From positions 182,198 to 246,197 of the forward strand of contig VXAU01006172.1 of NCBI GenBank assembly GCA_013399695.1: DNA of 64,000 bases, written 5' to 3'. Every line of letters begins with the position of its first letter. The first letter of the stretch is position 1. The notes under the pieces were generated by a model. The model was not told the origin of the DNA. It searched no databases and saw only the letters and a program-made list of their open reading frames with translations. A program made the position numbers and the translations under genes. Source of the stretch: Formicarius rufipectus. Taxonomy: Eukaryota > Chordata > Aves > Passeriformes > Formicariidae. Below are positions 27,401 through 42,400 of the stretch, one piece after another.

Positions 27401-30400
27401 TGTGGTAAAAGTGTTTAGGAGCACTGCTCACGGACTGCAGCATCAAAGCCACCAAGGCTGCTGGCACCGCAAAACTGCATCTCTGAGAATAAAAATATGT
27501 ACTTGATAAGTGACAGTTAATGAAAGTGACAGTTGAACTACAAACAGGAAATTATAAACTATAATTTTAGAATAACAATATTTCTTACAACACGATCTTA
27601 CCCTACTAGCAACTTTATAGTCACTCATTATCTGTGATTGAGGTAAGTCACCTCACATGCCACAGGATGCAAACACATTATTCAACCATTTGTCGTAACT
27701 CATCTACATCTTAACTCATTCCAGGTGAATGTTTGTGTATGCTATGTCCTGATCTGCCTTTGGCATTTTAAGTAGTGCAAGCACAGTATCAAGCTGTCAA
27801 ATTGTATACTGAATAATTTTAAGTGCCTTCAAGTTCTTTTCAGTTTTTCTTTATTGCATAATGATCTCACCTAAACTTTAACTGTGCTACAGATTCTGTT
27901 ACTTGATAGCTGATTATATTTATATCATGTACTTGTCTCAGGCTTGATTTTGACCCAGGGAACCAACTGACACAAACAACATAAGCAAATTATTATATAG
28001 TCATGTAACAATCTCAAAATTCAGTAAGAGACATGATTAAATAAAAAGCAGCAGCTATCATCCACTGCTCTCTCCTCAGTAATACTTGCTGGCATGAAAG
28101 CAGGTTCACTTCCAGCCTTAGCTAGAGGGCATCTGACCAAGAGTTCTTTCCCTCCACTAGATTTCAGAAGGTAGAGGACTGGACTCAGGTCTCAGACTGA
28201 AAATTTTACCATCAGCTGCAGCAGCCTCAAAGAGAGTGAAGCAACAACATGAGGATTCCAGCTCTGTCTCAAAAAGGCATAAGAAGCAATTAGGAGCAAC
28301 TTCTTAATCCACCTATCAGTAGATTATCCCAGTTGTGAAAGTTGACTCTTCTCAGACCACACTCATCCACAAAAGCATCAGGACCAGAACTAACAAAGCA
28401 CAATAGCCTACATTGACCTTAATTTTGACATTTGTTTAGCTGTCATTTACCACGCAGGTACAACAAGGTTCAGAACAAGGGCAAGCCTACTCTTTGGATA
28501 TAAGAGAACCTCATCTTTGTAAAGACAAAAGGCAAAAAAGTAGTAGTATATAGGGTCAGCCCACATAAGCAAAAGTAGTTCAAGTTTCCAAATCCAAATC
28601 AAGGCATCATAAAGAAGGTGGGGAAAGAAAAAAGGGAAGGGGTTAATTGCCCCATATGTATTTATTAAAGGAGAAATAATAAATAAAACTGTGTATTTCC
28701 CATAGTTTCTAGAGGAACCATGTAGTTTCCCAAGTTATGTTTGTACAGCTAGAGAACTAGGAGTTTAGGGATTATTACAATACTATTAATAATTTTTAAA
28801 CATATAAAACAACCCAGAATTTTGAAGATGAACATTGTGAAGTACTTTGAAAAATTACATCCCAGAAAGAATACCAAAATCATACTTGATAACATTTGAG
28901 ACATTTAATAAGAATCAGCCTTTTAAAAGCTATTGTTATGGAGAGTTGTTTCCAAGTTAATAGGTTTACATTTTAAGGCTATTTTTATGTCTCTGTATAT
29001 GCACTTATGTAAAGACACAGCTTCTTTTGCACTGAAGTATCATATGCTCAAATAAGTAGGACAAATCTGTGTATAAACATGACAACAAATTTACAGGGAG
29101 ATTTCATAATCAGAGTAGAACACTTTAAATGCCATTAATACTTCATTAATGCCATGCTTTAAACAAGTTCACACTTGTATAATATGAGCAATATGTTTCT
29201 GGTAAGATAAAACCCACATGCTATTACACACAGTTTTCAAAAAAAAATACAGAACTATTCCTCATGAAAATGCATTCCTCTCCAATCATAATTTCTTGCA
29301 AAACAGTGAGTATACAACATAGGACCACGACTCTTCCTTTTGCCTAGCTTACGCTATCATACACTAAATACTGTTTTATCAAACAGTTCTCAGATACAAA
29401 CTGAATACCACTTGGAGCACTAGTTTGGGGTTCTTTTACATGTACAGGCATAAATAATTTTCTGCAGCAAGTGCAGTACTTGTTTTACATAGACAAAATC
29501 CACTGATTCCATATTCTACATGACTTACTGGATCACATCTCGCTTTGTATTTGAGAGAATTTGCAAAATACAGAAGTTTGAAAGGCATTAGTAGGGGAGT
29601 CATACAAGAGGAGGACTAACTTTTCTATATAGTTTACACAGTAAATCAAATGTGTGCTTCAGGCACATACGTGCGGGTGAGCAGACCAACAAATTACAGT
29701 GCAGGGTGAGTAGCAAAAACATGAACAAGTTTTTGAGCAGACAGAATGACTGATGGGACTCAACAGGAACAGTAATGGTTTCACATTTTATATTACTGCT
29801 AGATCTGTAAAGTGTGTATATGAGGGTAGCAAGAAGGTTTGGGGTTGTTCACTTTTACTTCCATTTAACATGCAAGTAATTAGGAAAACAACAATAAATT
29901 AAAAGTTGTGGACTGATGTGTCACTAAACTCTTTATCCATGTATAACTGATGATTCTGTGAAGAATACTTTATATCATTGTCACAGGTACTACTAAAGAT
30001 TAAATTCATTAGAAATAAAAAATGGTAAAAGAGTAACTGCTAGAATTTCCATATACTACACTAGACAGAATTAAAGTCAAAGTACTCAGACCACTGTTAC
30101 AGGAAATTAACTCAGTAGGTGGCACATCAACACTGTACTATAAAATAAGGAACATGGAATTACTTCTGTATTTATTCAGGCAAATATTTTGCATTTCCTG
30201 AATGACAGGTATAGGTTTCAATTGCTTTCCTACTCTAAATTTGAGTAGAATCTATTTAAATATGACATGATTTAAAATTTACCTGTCCCTTTGCTATCAG
30301 GTAAGCAACAATCGAAGTATGTCCAAACTGGGCAGCCAAATGAATACAGCTACATCCTTCTCCATCAATTAGCGACGGATCTGCCCCATATTTCATCAGC

Positions 30401-33400
30401 TGTACAACCATGGATAAGTGACCCTGTCTAAACATAACAAAACACAAAAAACAAGCAACTGAATAACTATATACAGAAAAACTATTAAAATTTGAATACT
30501 GGAATACAATAAGTATGTTTAGCAGTAATTACGAGAGCTCCTGCACTTGAATTCATACTTTGAAAACAACCGTCATGACCTGATTCTCCAATTGACTAAC
30601 AAAACTCATTCATATGAGGAAATTCCATGCAAACAATGCATTCATCACATGTAATTTGTTTAAGTGTACTGTATGGCAAAAAAGACTATTAACAAAAATA
30701 CGCCCTACTTACAGTTTAGAAATACAATCTACTATGACTTCTTCAATCCAGCTATGCTATTTTAAGAGACGTGAAATTGGCTAGATACTTTCACTTTTTG
30801 TAGGGCTTGTGGCTTATCTTGCTACTAATTAAGAACTAGTGAAATGAAAACTAGGGGAAAAAAAAAGGAAAACTGAAGGTCTACACTTCTTCCACACTAC
30901 ATTAAAAGCTCAAGCATCTTTCTGGCATAATGAGCATAGCCACATCCTGCTTCTAGACACAGTGCCTAACTGCCAGTACACAGTTTCTGAGATGAGCAAA
31001 AAGACCTTTTCAGTTTGTCAGAAGCAGCCTCAGACAATGTTTCACAGGGCAAAAGATTACAGGTATGAATGAACACCAGGAAATTTAATCAAGTTTTTGT
31101 GCTATCGACACAGAATCAAAGAGTGTCATCTGTAACAAAAAGAAATACAGAAGCTAAAAATCTTTAATGGAGGCTAACAAGCAAGTCTTCATCTTTAGTA
31201 AACATGTTATTTTGATACATTTAACCTTCTAAAAGCTCATTTTCTAAGTCTCCTTTTTCCATCTACAGTTAAAAATATTAATATGGACGTGTTTCATTCT
31301 CGCCTATTTCTTGGTGGTTGTCTGAAGGAGTTAGGTACTGCTCAAAGGCTGTCTTCAATTTTTCCAGCTATTCATCATTCTCGGAGCATCTTGTACATAA
31401 TAAATTTGATTTTAAGTACATCCTAAAAACGTAAACACAATACAACACTGTAATGTAAATGCAATAGAACACTGCAAGAACAATGTCACAAAAAATCATC
31501 CAAAGACCTATCTGAAAAAGTGTTGCTGAACTTCAGAAGACTGGACAAAAATAAGATCTCTAAAGTAACAGTATGTCTAGGTGCCTATAGACTCTGATTT
31601 TACTTTACTTGTTTTCCTATTGTAGCAATCATCTTTCTCTGCATCAGAGACAGATAAAACAAAAACTGAATTGTATGCGGAAAGCTCCTTTAGTTAAAAC
31701 ATACCACATTTGCAGTGAGCTCAGTTATTAAAGATTGAATTAATTCTAATACAAAGTATTCCCATAAAATACAGCAATTTCATAAAACTCTTGGTAGCAG
31801 ATTCCATGCTAAGCAAAGAAAGAGAAAAGGAAACGTCATAAGACTTTTTCCCACCTTGTTGCCCAGTGAAGTGGGGTAGAATTTAAATCTCCTCCAAGCT
31901 GATCAACGATAGCACCTTTTGATATATAATATCTGAAATAACACAAATAGTAAACATTATTGCTTGCCTTGGTTAAATCAAAAGGACACACAGAGAGTAT
32001 GTTCAATGTTATGCAAAACAGGCAGAGACCAGAACTTTTTCTTGTTGTCATATAAACTTCCTTTTTAGAAGTCATGCATATACATTCAATTTTTTGCCTT
32101 TCTGACATGGGTTGGGAAAGCAGGGATGCCTCCTACTGTGTTTTAAACATGATGTTATTTCCTAGTTTGATTCTAATTTATAAAAGAGAATGCTTGCTAC
32201 ATGAAGTAGAACAAACTCTACTACCATAGAAGGATTTAATAAACTGGATTCTTCTTAAATGTTTAGGGGTTGTTGCATTAAGTAGAATTCTGAATTACTG
32301 GTAAAAGAATACGCTTCCAGAGGACTACAATTTTTAGAGAATTTTGGCTAAATGGCAAAATTATATACCATTAGACCTGCAGTTTCTATCACCACAGGAA
32401 TGGCCCTGCTGAAGTCACTGATCCCAGAGATCATGCTTAATTTGCACATTTAGCAAAGGGCTAAGATTTTTACATACTCATCAACTGCTATTAATCAAAG
32501 GACAAAAACCATCTGAGTATTTTAAAAATATTTCTAGATGATGGGCTAGAAATTACTTTTCCCCCAAGACCATAAGTGCTGATCACTTTTCAAACATCTC
32601 CTCCTAAGGGCATATGAGCAGGCGATTCCCGTATATCAGAAGTCAAGCAGGAGAGGCAGAAGGGTGGCTTAGCTGGGCAGGGATCTTCTCTTGGAAATCA
32701 GGCAAAAAAGGAAGATGTATGCCCAGCAGAAGCAAGGTCAAGCAACATGGAAAGAATTCAGAAGATACTGCATGCCACTGTAGGGAGAAAATTCACGCAG
32801 TCAAAGCTCAAATGGAGTTGAAGCTGGACAGAAATGTGGGTGACAATAAGAGTCCTTTCAAATATGTTCATGACAACAGGCAGTACAAAAATGTCATTGG
32901 CCCATTTCAGGATGAAGATGGTCATCTCACAAACAGGGGCAGAGATAAGGTAGAGGTGTTCAGTGCTTTCTTTGCCTCTGTCTTCAAAACAGGTGATGGA
33001 TCAAGGGGGTCTCAGTGTCCTGAGCTGGAGGACCATGACTGTGAGAATTACCAGCTCCCAGTCAACCCTGAAATTGTGCAGGATCTGCCACTTCAGCTGG
33101 ATCCCTACAAATCTATGAGGCCTGATGGGATTCATCCCAGAATCCTCAAAGAGCTGGCTGATGTCATCACTACACCTCTCTCTATGATTTTTGAAGAGTT
33201 TTGGGAATCCAGAGAGGTTCCAGCTGACTGGAAACTGGTGAACGCATCCGAATTTTCAAGAAGGGCAACAAGGAGGACCTTAGAAACTACAAACCTGTCA
33301 GTCTCACTTCAGTGCCTGGTAAAGTCATGGAAAAGATTATTCTGAAAGGTATTGAAAAACACCTGAAAGACAAAGTAGTCACTGGTTACAGCCAACATGG

Positions 33401-36400
33401 CATCATGACAAGAAAGTCCTGCTAATCAAACCTGACTTCCTTCTTTGACAAGGTAACTCACCCAGCTGATCAAGGGAAGCCAGCTGATGTCATCTTTTTG
33501 TATTTCAATAAAGCTTTCCATACTCTCTCTCACAGGATCCTTCTGGACAAAATGTCCAGCACAGCTGGATAAACACATCATGTGGTGGGTGAGCAATTGG
33601 CTCATGGGTCGAGCACAGAGGGTAATGGTGAATGGGGTAACATCAGACAGGTGGCCTGTCAGTAGTGGGGTTCCACGGGGCTCCATCCTGGGCCCTGGGC
33701 TCTTCAACATCTTCATAAATTACTCGGATGCAGGACTGGAAGGGATACTAAGCAAATCTCAGATGACACGAAACTGGGAGGAGCTGTTGACTCCCTCAAA
33801 GATAGGAAGGCCATGCAGAGAGACCTGGACAGATCAGAGGGCTGGGCAATCACCAACCATATGAAGGTCAACAAGGCAAAGTGCTGGATTCTGCATCTGG
33901 GATGGCACAACCCTGGGTGTTCATACAGACTGGGGAATGAGAGACTGGAAAGAAGTGTCAGGGAAAGGGATGTGGCGGTTCTGGTCGATGACAAGTGGAA
34001 TCTGAGTCAGCAGTGCCCTGGCAGTCAGGCGGGCCAACCCTGTCCTGGGGGGCATCAGGCACAGCATCAGGGAGGGGATTGTCCTGCTCTGCTCTGCACT
34101 GGGGTGGGCTCACCTTGGACATTGTGTGCAGCTTTGAGAGCCACATAAGAAAGATACTAAGCAGAGAGTGTCCAAAGGAGGGCAAAAAAGATGGTGAAGA
34201 GCCTGAGGGGAAGCTGTGTGAGGAGCAGCTGAGGTCACCTGGTCTGTTCAGCCTGGAGGAGACTGAAGGGAGACCTGACTGCAGTTACAACTTCCTTGTG
34301 AGGGGAAGACGAGGGGCAGGCACTGATCTCTACTCTGTGGTGACCAGTGACAGGACCCAAGGGAATGGCCTGAAGTTATGTCATGGGAGGTTTAGGTTGG
34401 ATATTAGAAAAAGATTCTTCACCCAGAGGGTGGCTGGGCACTGGAAGAGACTTCCCAGGTAAGAGATCAGTCACAGCACCAATCCTGACAGAGTTCAAGA
34501 GGCATTTGGATGATACTCTCAGGTATGTGGTGTGACTCTTGGGCATGGTCCTGTGCAGGGCTAAGGGTTGGACTTGAAGATCCTTTTGAGTCCCTTCCAA
34601 CTCAGCACATCCTGTGATTCTGTGAACGTTTATAAAAAGATGAGCTACCTGTAGTAACAAAAGAAGTTACCCATTTTTAACTGCAACAATTTATAATTAT
34701 AGTCATTTGTACTGTTTCTGTGAACAGTTTTCCTTGCTGTTTAATCTGGGACCCTAATCTGGCAATGTTTCTTTTCCTATGTGAAAGGAAATGCACACTT
34801 TAGAAAGAAATTAATGTTTCTAAATACAGGCCTTCCCAGTAGGCTTCTAGTTTTTCATTCATCAATGAATGAACCTTTGAAAAGTACTATCTAGCTATAG
34901 ATTTCTAAGCGTTTGCATATTTCAAGTACCTGTGCCTACAGACTTTTCACTTTGAAAATATCTGTCAGGTGTGTATATGAATGCTGCTCTTCTGCCCACA
35001 CAAGCTGTCCTTCAAATCCTCAGAACTGAGTTTCTGGCACCTCAATTTCCACTGTGTTTCAAGACATGGCAAAAGAAGGGCAAACAACAGAACAACTTGA
35101 AAAACATTATTCTTAAGTAACTACCTTCATTTTCCTTAGTGCTTATTGATTCAGAGAGTGGAATTTCAAAAACAGTCCTTTTAGGAACCTTTAGGAACAG
35201 AAAAATTCATTAACTATACATGTCCACACTAAAAACATTTTAAGAAAAAGTTCTTTTTGCTTTAGAGATGTCAGACACAATTGAGTACTTCATCAGATTT
35301 GCTGAAGTAAAAACCAGTTTGTATGACAAACAAGATCTGATCTGATTGATGCAGAACAGTCCACTCCTCTGGTTTTCAACACTGAAAAAAACAAAACATC
35401 GACATCTCTGCTGAAGTTAAGCTTTTGGATTTCTCCATGAGAACAACCCATGATTTTGTGAAAGTCTTGGTTCCACATAGGTGAAAACACAGAGCACATG
35501 GAAGGCAAAGAGAAAATGTGATTTTGTTATAATGAAGTATCAGCTACCAATCAAGGAATTTGAAAAAGAGACTGAGAAATTATTTGGTCCCCCTCGGGAA
35601 GGAGTTTCAAAGGAAATCTTACCTAGGCAAGACAGCACAGAGAAATTCAGTGTCAAAGCTTGGATTCATTTCTTTGATGTGACAGCCACTCATAGGGAGG
35701 TGAGCACTAAACAGATTGTCTTCATTCAAACACTGGTCCTCGCAGAAACACAGAATATGTTCACATTCTACTGAGCAGCAGAACTGCTTACTGATTAGTA
35801 GGTTTTATTTAGATAGAAGAACTTGCAGCTTGACAAGAGGGAAAAGACAAGATGACAACCTCCTGCCAGATGGTGCATTGAAATAACATTTTATGTTTCT
35901 TTAAGTTCTTAGTCTAAGTTGAGACTTATCACTGCATTTCACTTTCAGTACACATAAATAGTGAGATTTTTCTGCAAAACCAGACTGTGAACTTAATCTC
36001 CTTGTCTCAGCAGATCTTGCAGAAGAAATTTTGTTCTCAGTGAGAATGTCCCTGAAGAAACAAAAAACTGGGCAATTCTACACTCTGTCACCTAAGCTTC
36101 TACCAGAAGATGCCAGGTGTGACAAGTCATATTTAAGCAAGTTACTTACATTCAAAGCAAGAAGATCTGGTAAGAGGTTGGCTTAAAAAGAAAATACTTC
36201 CACTTATCTCCATATTAGGATCAGTAAGTCTTTGCCAGGTGTTTGAAAACTACCCCAACTTGCATTCAGTGCTTGTGGAATCAAAGGGCACGCAGTCACT
36301 GTTGCTAGAAGCAGGGAAAGTAGAAGAGAAATTCTTGTCTGGACAAAGTTTGATATAGGGGATGGGGAAACGCAGGCAGCAGATAACTGTTGAGACATAA

Positions 36401-39400
36401 GGCCATTGTCCACATTTTTCCAAAACTGAGTTGAAGAGATACCACTAAATCAGTGTCATGATGAAAGCAGAATCATGTCGTAGACACTTATCTTTGATCC
36501 TACAGAAATACGGAAAGGTTCACTAGTTATCCTTATCAATGGGTTTCACCATTACCTGTGCTGAATCTCAAGTGTCATAACAGTTGAGATGAAAAAATAC
36601 TAAAAATAAGAGATGTCTAATTCCAAGCCTGCCCTCTCCACAGAGAAGCTGCTAAGCTATTTCATTGGGAAGATATTATACAGACGATACTCACTAAGCA
36701 AGACACTGAGATCTGGTATCATGGAAGCAGATGACTTACACTCTATCTCTGTACTACCAAACTTAATAGTCAACGTATTTAATGAAATTATCCATTGCAC
36801 ATAATGGGGAAATAGTCAAGATTTGGGGACAGATGTGATTGGCTTAAGCAAAATAAACCAAACCAGAGTAATTTCATTCTAAGGAAATAAAACAAACTAG
36901 CATCTTGCAAAAGAGAGTGCACAATAAGGAGAGTGATAGAAATGAAAATAGATCAAGATCCCCTAAAGATAGAGAAACAGAGTGAGAGAGCTGCATCAGG
37001 GGAAAGGAATTTATGATACAGTTAAACACATCAGTAGTCACACACACTCTACTAAACAGCAGGAAGAAAATGCAATGCTGTATGCCACAAATGTAGAGAC
37101 GCATCAAAAAGGGACAAGAGCTTCAACATTCTGTCTAGAAAAAAGGACAAACTAGATACATTAGATTTAAAGACATTGTCTTAAAAAAAAGAAATCAACA
37201 TTTTTAAGGATGCGAATAATTTTTGTTTAACCAGAAGTGTAATACATACTTCACCAGATCTATCCTGTTGTTGATTGCAGCCCAGTGGAGAAGCGTTACG
37301 TTTTCTTTGTCTGGTTGTCGTACATCATAACCGGCTTCCACCAACTCTCTACATCGTTCGTATATTCCATATCTTCAAGAATAAAATAAAATTTGTCATA
37401 CCTCTCACACCTTAGATAAAAATGCATTCATCAAACACCATACTTTTGGTCACAATACAAAATCTTCGAAGAAGAGAAAGATAGAAGAAAATAATACTTT
37501 CCATTTCTATATGGTAACAAATCTCTTGCAACAAGAAGCTTCCGCTGGCAAAAATTACATTCATCAAGATTTCACAGAAAACTTGTGTCCATGTCACACT
37601 ACACAACAGAGCAAGGTAAAATATATATCAGTAGTATACCAAACTTAAGTAACTCTTCACTTCCCAGGGACTCCACTACATTTGTTTCTCTCACCCTGTT
37701 TCTCTTCCTTTCTGGCTCTTGAAACACAAAAAAACCCCTCAGTCAGCTGATTCAACAGAATCCTCCTAAAATTCACCATATAACATCATCAAGTCAATTG
37801 CAAACACTAACAGTTCAAATATTTCCCACTCTTCTTCTCAGACAACAAATAGCAATCTTCCTGATATGAGTTAGTACCATTTTCTTTTTTAGACCACTTC
37901 AAAATTCTGTAGATGAATATGGAATTTATTCTTTCATTAAAGAAGACTATTAAATGTTATCTACCATCATTTGAAAAAAAAATTCTGCATACATTTTTAA
38001 AGTTGAAACAAATCAGGAAGTATAAACATCACTTAGGATGTAATGTAGTAGCAACTCCAATATTAAATAATGTTTGTCTGGATGTTTACACTCTTTGACC
38101 ACCTATTTTTAGTGGAAATAAAAGCAATGCAGAAGTAAAGCAGGTCGACATTACATCTCAAAATCTGCACAACCCATAGGGATTTCCCAGCTCTCAAGGA
38201 GAAGACTGACATGTGGGCACATCTTGAAATCAGAGTCAATGCCTTGTGACACCTGACTTCTGCTAAAGCAGAATTTTAACAGCCTCCCAAAGTTGGAATT
38301 TAACGAAGTTTTTCATATGCTGCTTCTACATTCTAGCTTCTGCAAAGGAGACAGCCTTAGTCAAGCCTCTTCTGCCTCACTTGATCAGCTTGCATAACTG
38401 ATGCAGCAACTTTTTTCCTGGGGTAATTACTATTTTTACTTTCTTTCACATATTTGAATGGAACCTCAGTCTGGACAGCACTCCCATAATGAATCCTCAA
38501 ATGACTCAAGCCAACAAAACTCAATAGTGCTTTCCAAGCTTATCACAGGTCGGAAGCACAAAAACTAGTTAAGACACTATTAAAAGAGGAGTACTAGACA
38601 TAACAGTCTATTTAGATTGTGTTGTTTTCAATTTCTTAGGAAGCTGCACCAGAAATTACGAAAAATGCTGGGAATTGCTGTCATGCCTATTATATTTAAA
38701 AAATTACAAAAGACCAAAACAAACAGTACATGCCAAGTAGCAACACATTTGTACAATCTGATTCTTCAGACTGACAGAAAAAGAAGCAGAAAAAATGAAT
38801 AATTTTGATAACAAAGCTTTGGTTTTAATCGGTTGAGGGTAGTGGAGAGAAGATGTTTGGTTTATGATAACTTAAAAATACACAACCAGCTAGACATGAT
38901 ACACATACTCAGACCAACTTAACCACCAGGAAAACTGATGAGGCTCAAAGTTAAGCCAATCTTGAGCCACACTAACTCCCAAGTCCCAGTCTAGATGAGC
39001 AGTGTGGCCTAATGACTGCTTATACAAGTAGCTTAACACTTACAGATTCCTGATTTCCTATCTCAGCTGGAAGGGCCACTGAAACTGGTTAGGACTACTC
39101 AAGGTAGGTCAGCCAAGAACAAGGAGTGAAAAGAAACCATAGAAGAGACAGGGAAAGGAAGTACTTCCAAAAGTAGAACAGCAAATTCAGATCTTGCTAC
39201 AGTGTAACATCACACTAGTGTATTACAGTAACTGAAGGTAGGCTGAAAAGGGACTCATCAACCATTTGCTGACAAGCTATTCTAGTCCAGTCAGCTGTTA
39301 CACCACTCCTTCCTACTATAAACATGTTTGCTGCCTTCATTTAAACTACCAATTGAAGCCCTAATTTAAGAAATTACTGACCTAAAGCTCTGCTATAAGA

Positions 39401-42400
39401 TTTAACAGTTACCAGCTAAAAATAAAACCTTATAATGCCTAAGGCTGAGTTTAGCCGACTCTCATCCTGTTTAAGTCAGTAATATTTTCCAAGTAGGAAT
39501 TAAATTATTCTAAGTTATTGGAAAGATACAAAGAATGTAAGGATACAGTAATGCTAACTTCCTATATAGTGTAAGCGGCAGTCACATAAAGCTTTCATAC
39601 GATGGATTAGGATTTTTGTTACATGCATCGATTTCGGAGGGGATGAAGTTAATCTTTTTCACAGTGGCTCCTATGAAGCTGTATTTAACATCTGTGAGTA
39701 AAACTGTGTTGATTAACACACAGATATTCAACTATTGCTGAACAGTGCTTGACACAGGGCCAAGGGATTTTGCTGTTTCTCAAGCTGCCCTACTGGCAAA
39801 GCTGGGGGTGCACAAGAAGTTGGGAGGGGGCACACCTGGGGCAGCTGACACCAACTGACCAAAGAGATAGCCAGTATTACATGACAGTGTGCTTAGCAAT
39901 AAAAGCTGAGAAAAGATGGGAGACAGTCAGAGTCAAGGTGCCTGTCTTCGCAAGCAACCATTACATGTAATGGACGTGGTTGAACACCCATGGGAAGTGG
40001 TGAATGAATTTTTTGTTCTGCTTTGCTTGCCTGTGCGGCTTTTGCTTTATCTATTAAACTCAGTTAATCTTCATCCATAAGTTTTCATTTTAACCCTTTT
40101 GATTGATTTCTCCATCCCATCATGGAGGTGCAAGCAAGCAATCAGCTGTGTGGGGCTCAGCTGCCCACCAGGATTAAACCACCACATAGAGAATACTCTA
40201 ATTATGCTCCAAATACCAGGATGTTTACAAATACCACCTTCTAGAACTCACCCACACACGGCTGTATTACAGGGCAAAGACTGCTGCATGGGTTCAGATA
40301 CAAAAAGGAATAGTAGGAAAGGATTCCTTCCTTCTTCACGCTCAGCATCATAGACTTCCCATTCTCCCTGCTGCAAAGCAAACTGCAAGTCACAGTTACT
40401 TGGTACTACTTGCCCACAAAATAAAACATGAAGTTCTGCAATACATCAGAAGAGCCTTTCCAGGGAAACAAAACTCTTTCCAAAAGCGCTACTGAGACTG
40501 AGGTATATAGCAATTTTTTAAGTCATAATCAGTTTATATATTCCTAGCAATTTTGATACCATGAACTCAATCATAATTGATTACAAAAAATGTAACACAA
40601 GATATAATTTAATGAATCTTCAATGTATTGAATTGTCACAAGGGGACTCATGGATCCTGACAGACAAAACCTGCCGGGCAAAAAACCCCTAGGAATTTAC
40701 AAAAATTTGCTTCCCTTCCTGGAAACAGCAGACTCTTAAATAACAGTCAATTAAACAGACAATTAAATAAAACAGTGAATCTGTCGCAGTTTGGGTTTCT
40801 TGAGCTCTGTCCTAGAAACGCAGCATTCTTCTCTCAGATACAACCCACAGGCTTCTTCCATCATTGTGCTGAAGCTGACTGCACTTTCCCTTTTTCCAAA
40901 GGTTCATGACGCACTGTTAGGTTACAAAATGACAAAGTCACCTATTTCAGACACTCAGCATAATCATGCCTGTAATGTTGTTTTAAAGGGCTCTATGCCC
41001 TTCAAGAGGCATGAAGGGAAAGATTCAAATCCTCATAAGGGACTGATATATTAATCTAACAAATATTTTAGCATCTGAATGAATTCTAGAGGGTGATACT
41101 GTAAGCATCAATATGGAGCATAATTCAAGTATAATTTTGAGCTTTTCTTGAAAGAAATAGGACTAGTCCTTCCAGGGCAAAAATACCACTCTGGAAGCCC
41201 ATTTTGGCATCAGTCTGAGCTATTTCAGTATTCGTCATCACAGGTTAAAGATATTCTGACCTTAATACTTTGAAAACCAGTGCCCTATTGCCTTTCATAA
41301 TTTTAAATATGTAATCCATTTTTTAATCTTTTGTCTACAAACACACAGACTCTTAAAAATACACACTGCCAGCTTTGCAGCACGATTAACATTAAATTTG
41401 GCAGAATAGGAAGGAATCTCTCTACAGTGAGTACATCACCATGCCAACAAAGAGGAGGTAAGCCAGGAGCTCACTCCCTCATCTTGCTATCACTGTAACT
41501 CACATCAAAGCTGTTTTAACTCGAAGTGCAATTAACAGAAAAATGATCTTTTTTTAATCTTTTGAAATCTCACTCCCATGAATGATGGTGGTTAAATACT
41601 AGTAAAGCATTTAACACATTCCCAAGTTTTTTTGTGTTAAACAGTAAACCAGTTTTGTTTTCAACAGAAAAGGTGTAACTCAAGAGTTGCTTAATGAACC
41701 ATTAACAGCAATGTTGAAAGATGAGAAATTCAGCTCTTAAATACGTTCCAAAACCTTAAATTGTCTAAACAGTTGTGGCTTTATTACTAATGTGGTTAAA
41801 AAAGTCCCATCCTTCCACATGAACTTCAGGTACATTTCACTTTCAGCAGTATAATCAAACCCCATGGGCATAAAGGACCAGGAATAATGGATATGTACCT
41901 GTGTCCTCTCTCTGCCCACTCTCCCTGTAAGTAGCTGAAAAAAAAAAAAGCAGGAGTAACCATTGCTTTGACCAACTCTTACCAATCTGGATTATTTCAA
42001 ACATATCCTTTTTATCAGTTACCCTGTGACTGATGAGAAAGCAAAAAAAAATTCTTAAATGTACCAAACAATGTTTTTCCTTGGCAAGATTGAGAATATT
42101 TCATATCTTATGCTGCACTATTTCACAATGCGCACAGCTTCATTTTGTGAAATTATCTCAGTGAATAAAACTAACAGAAAAGTTAATCTGGTGATAATGA
42201 AATCATAACACTTGAGCACTAGAATCAATCTTCCAGACTGAATAAGAAGCACTTGTTAATATTATTAATGTTTAATACCCATGTTCATAATGGTTATTTA
42301 ACACACTTTCAGCAAAGTTGGAATTTTCTCAAGCTCACTACAAGCCAAAGGTGCCTATTCACTCTCAGCAGAACTGAAGAACACAATGCAAAGATTGATG

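Noticed and set aside
32614..33345. 243-codon plus-strand open frame as a host gene
   Set aside because: Its sequence is the CR1 reverse-transcriptase linker and N-terminal region, and the following frames continue the same LINE after shifts.
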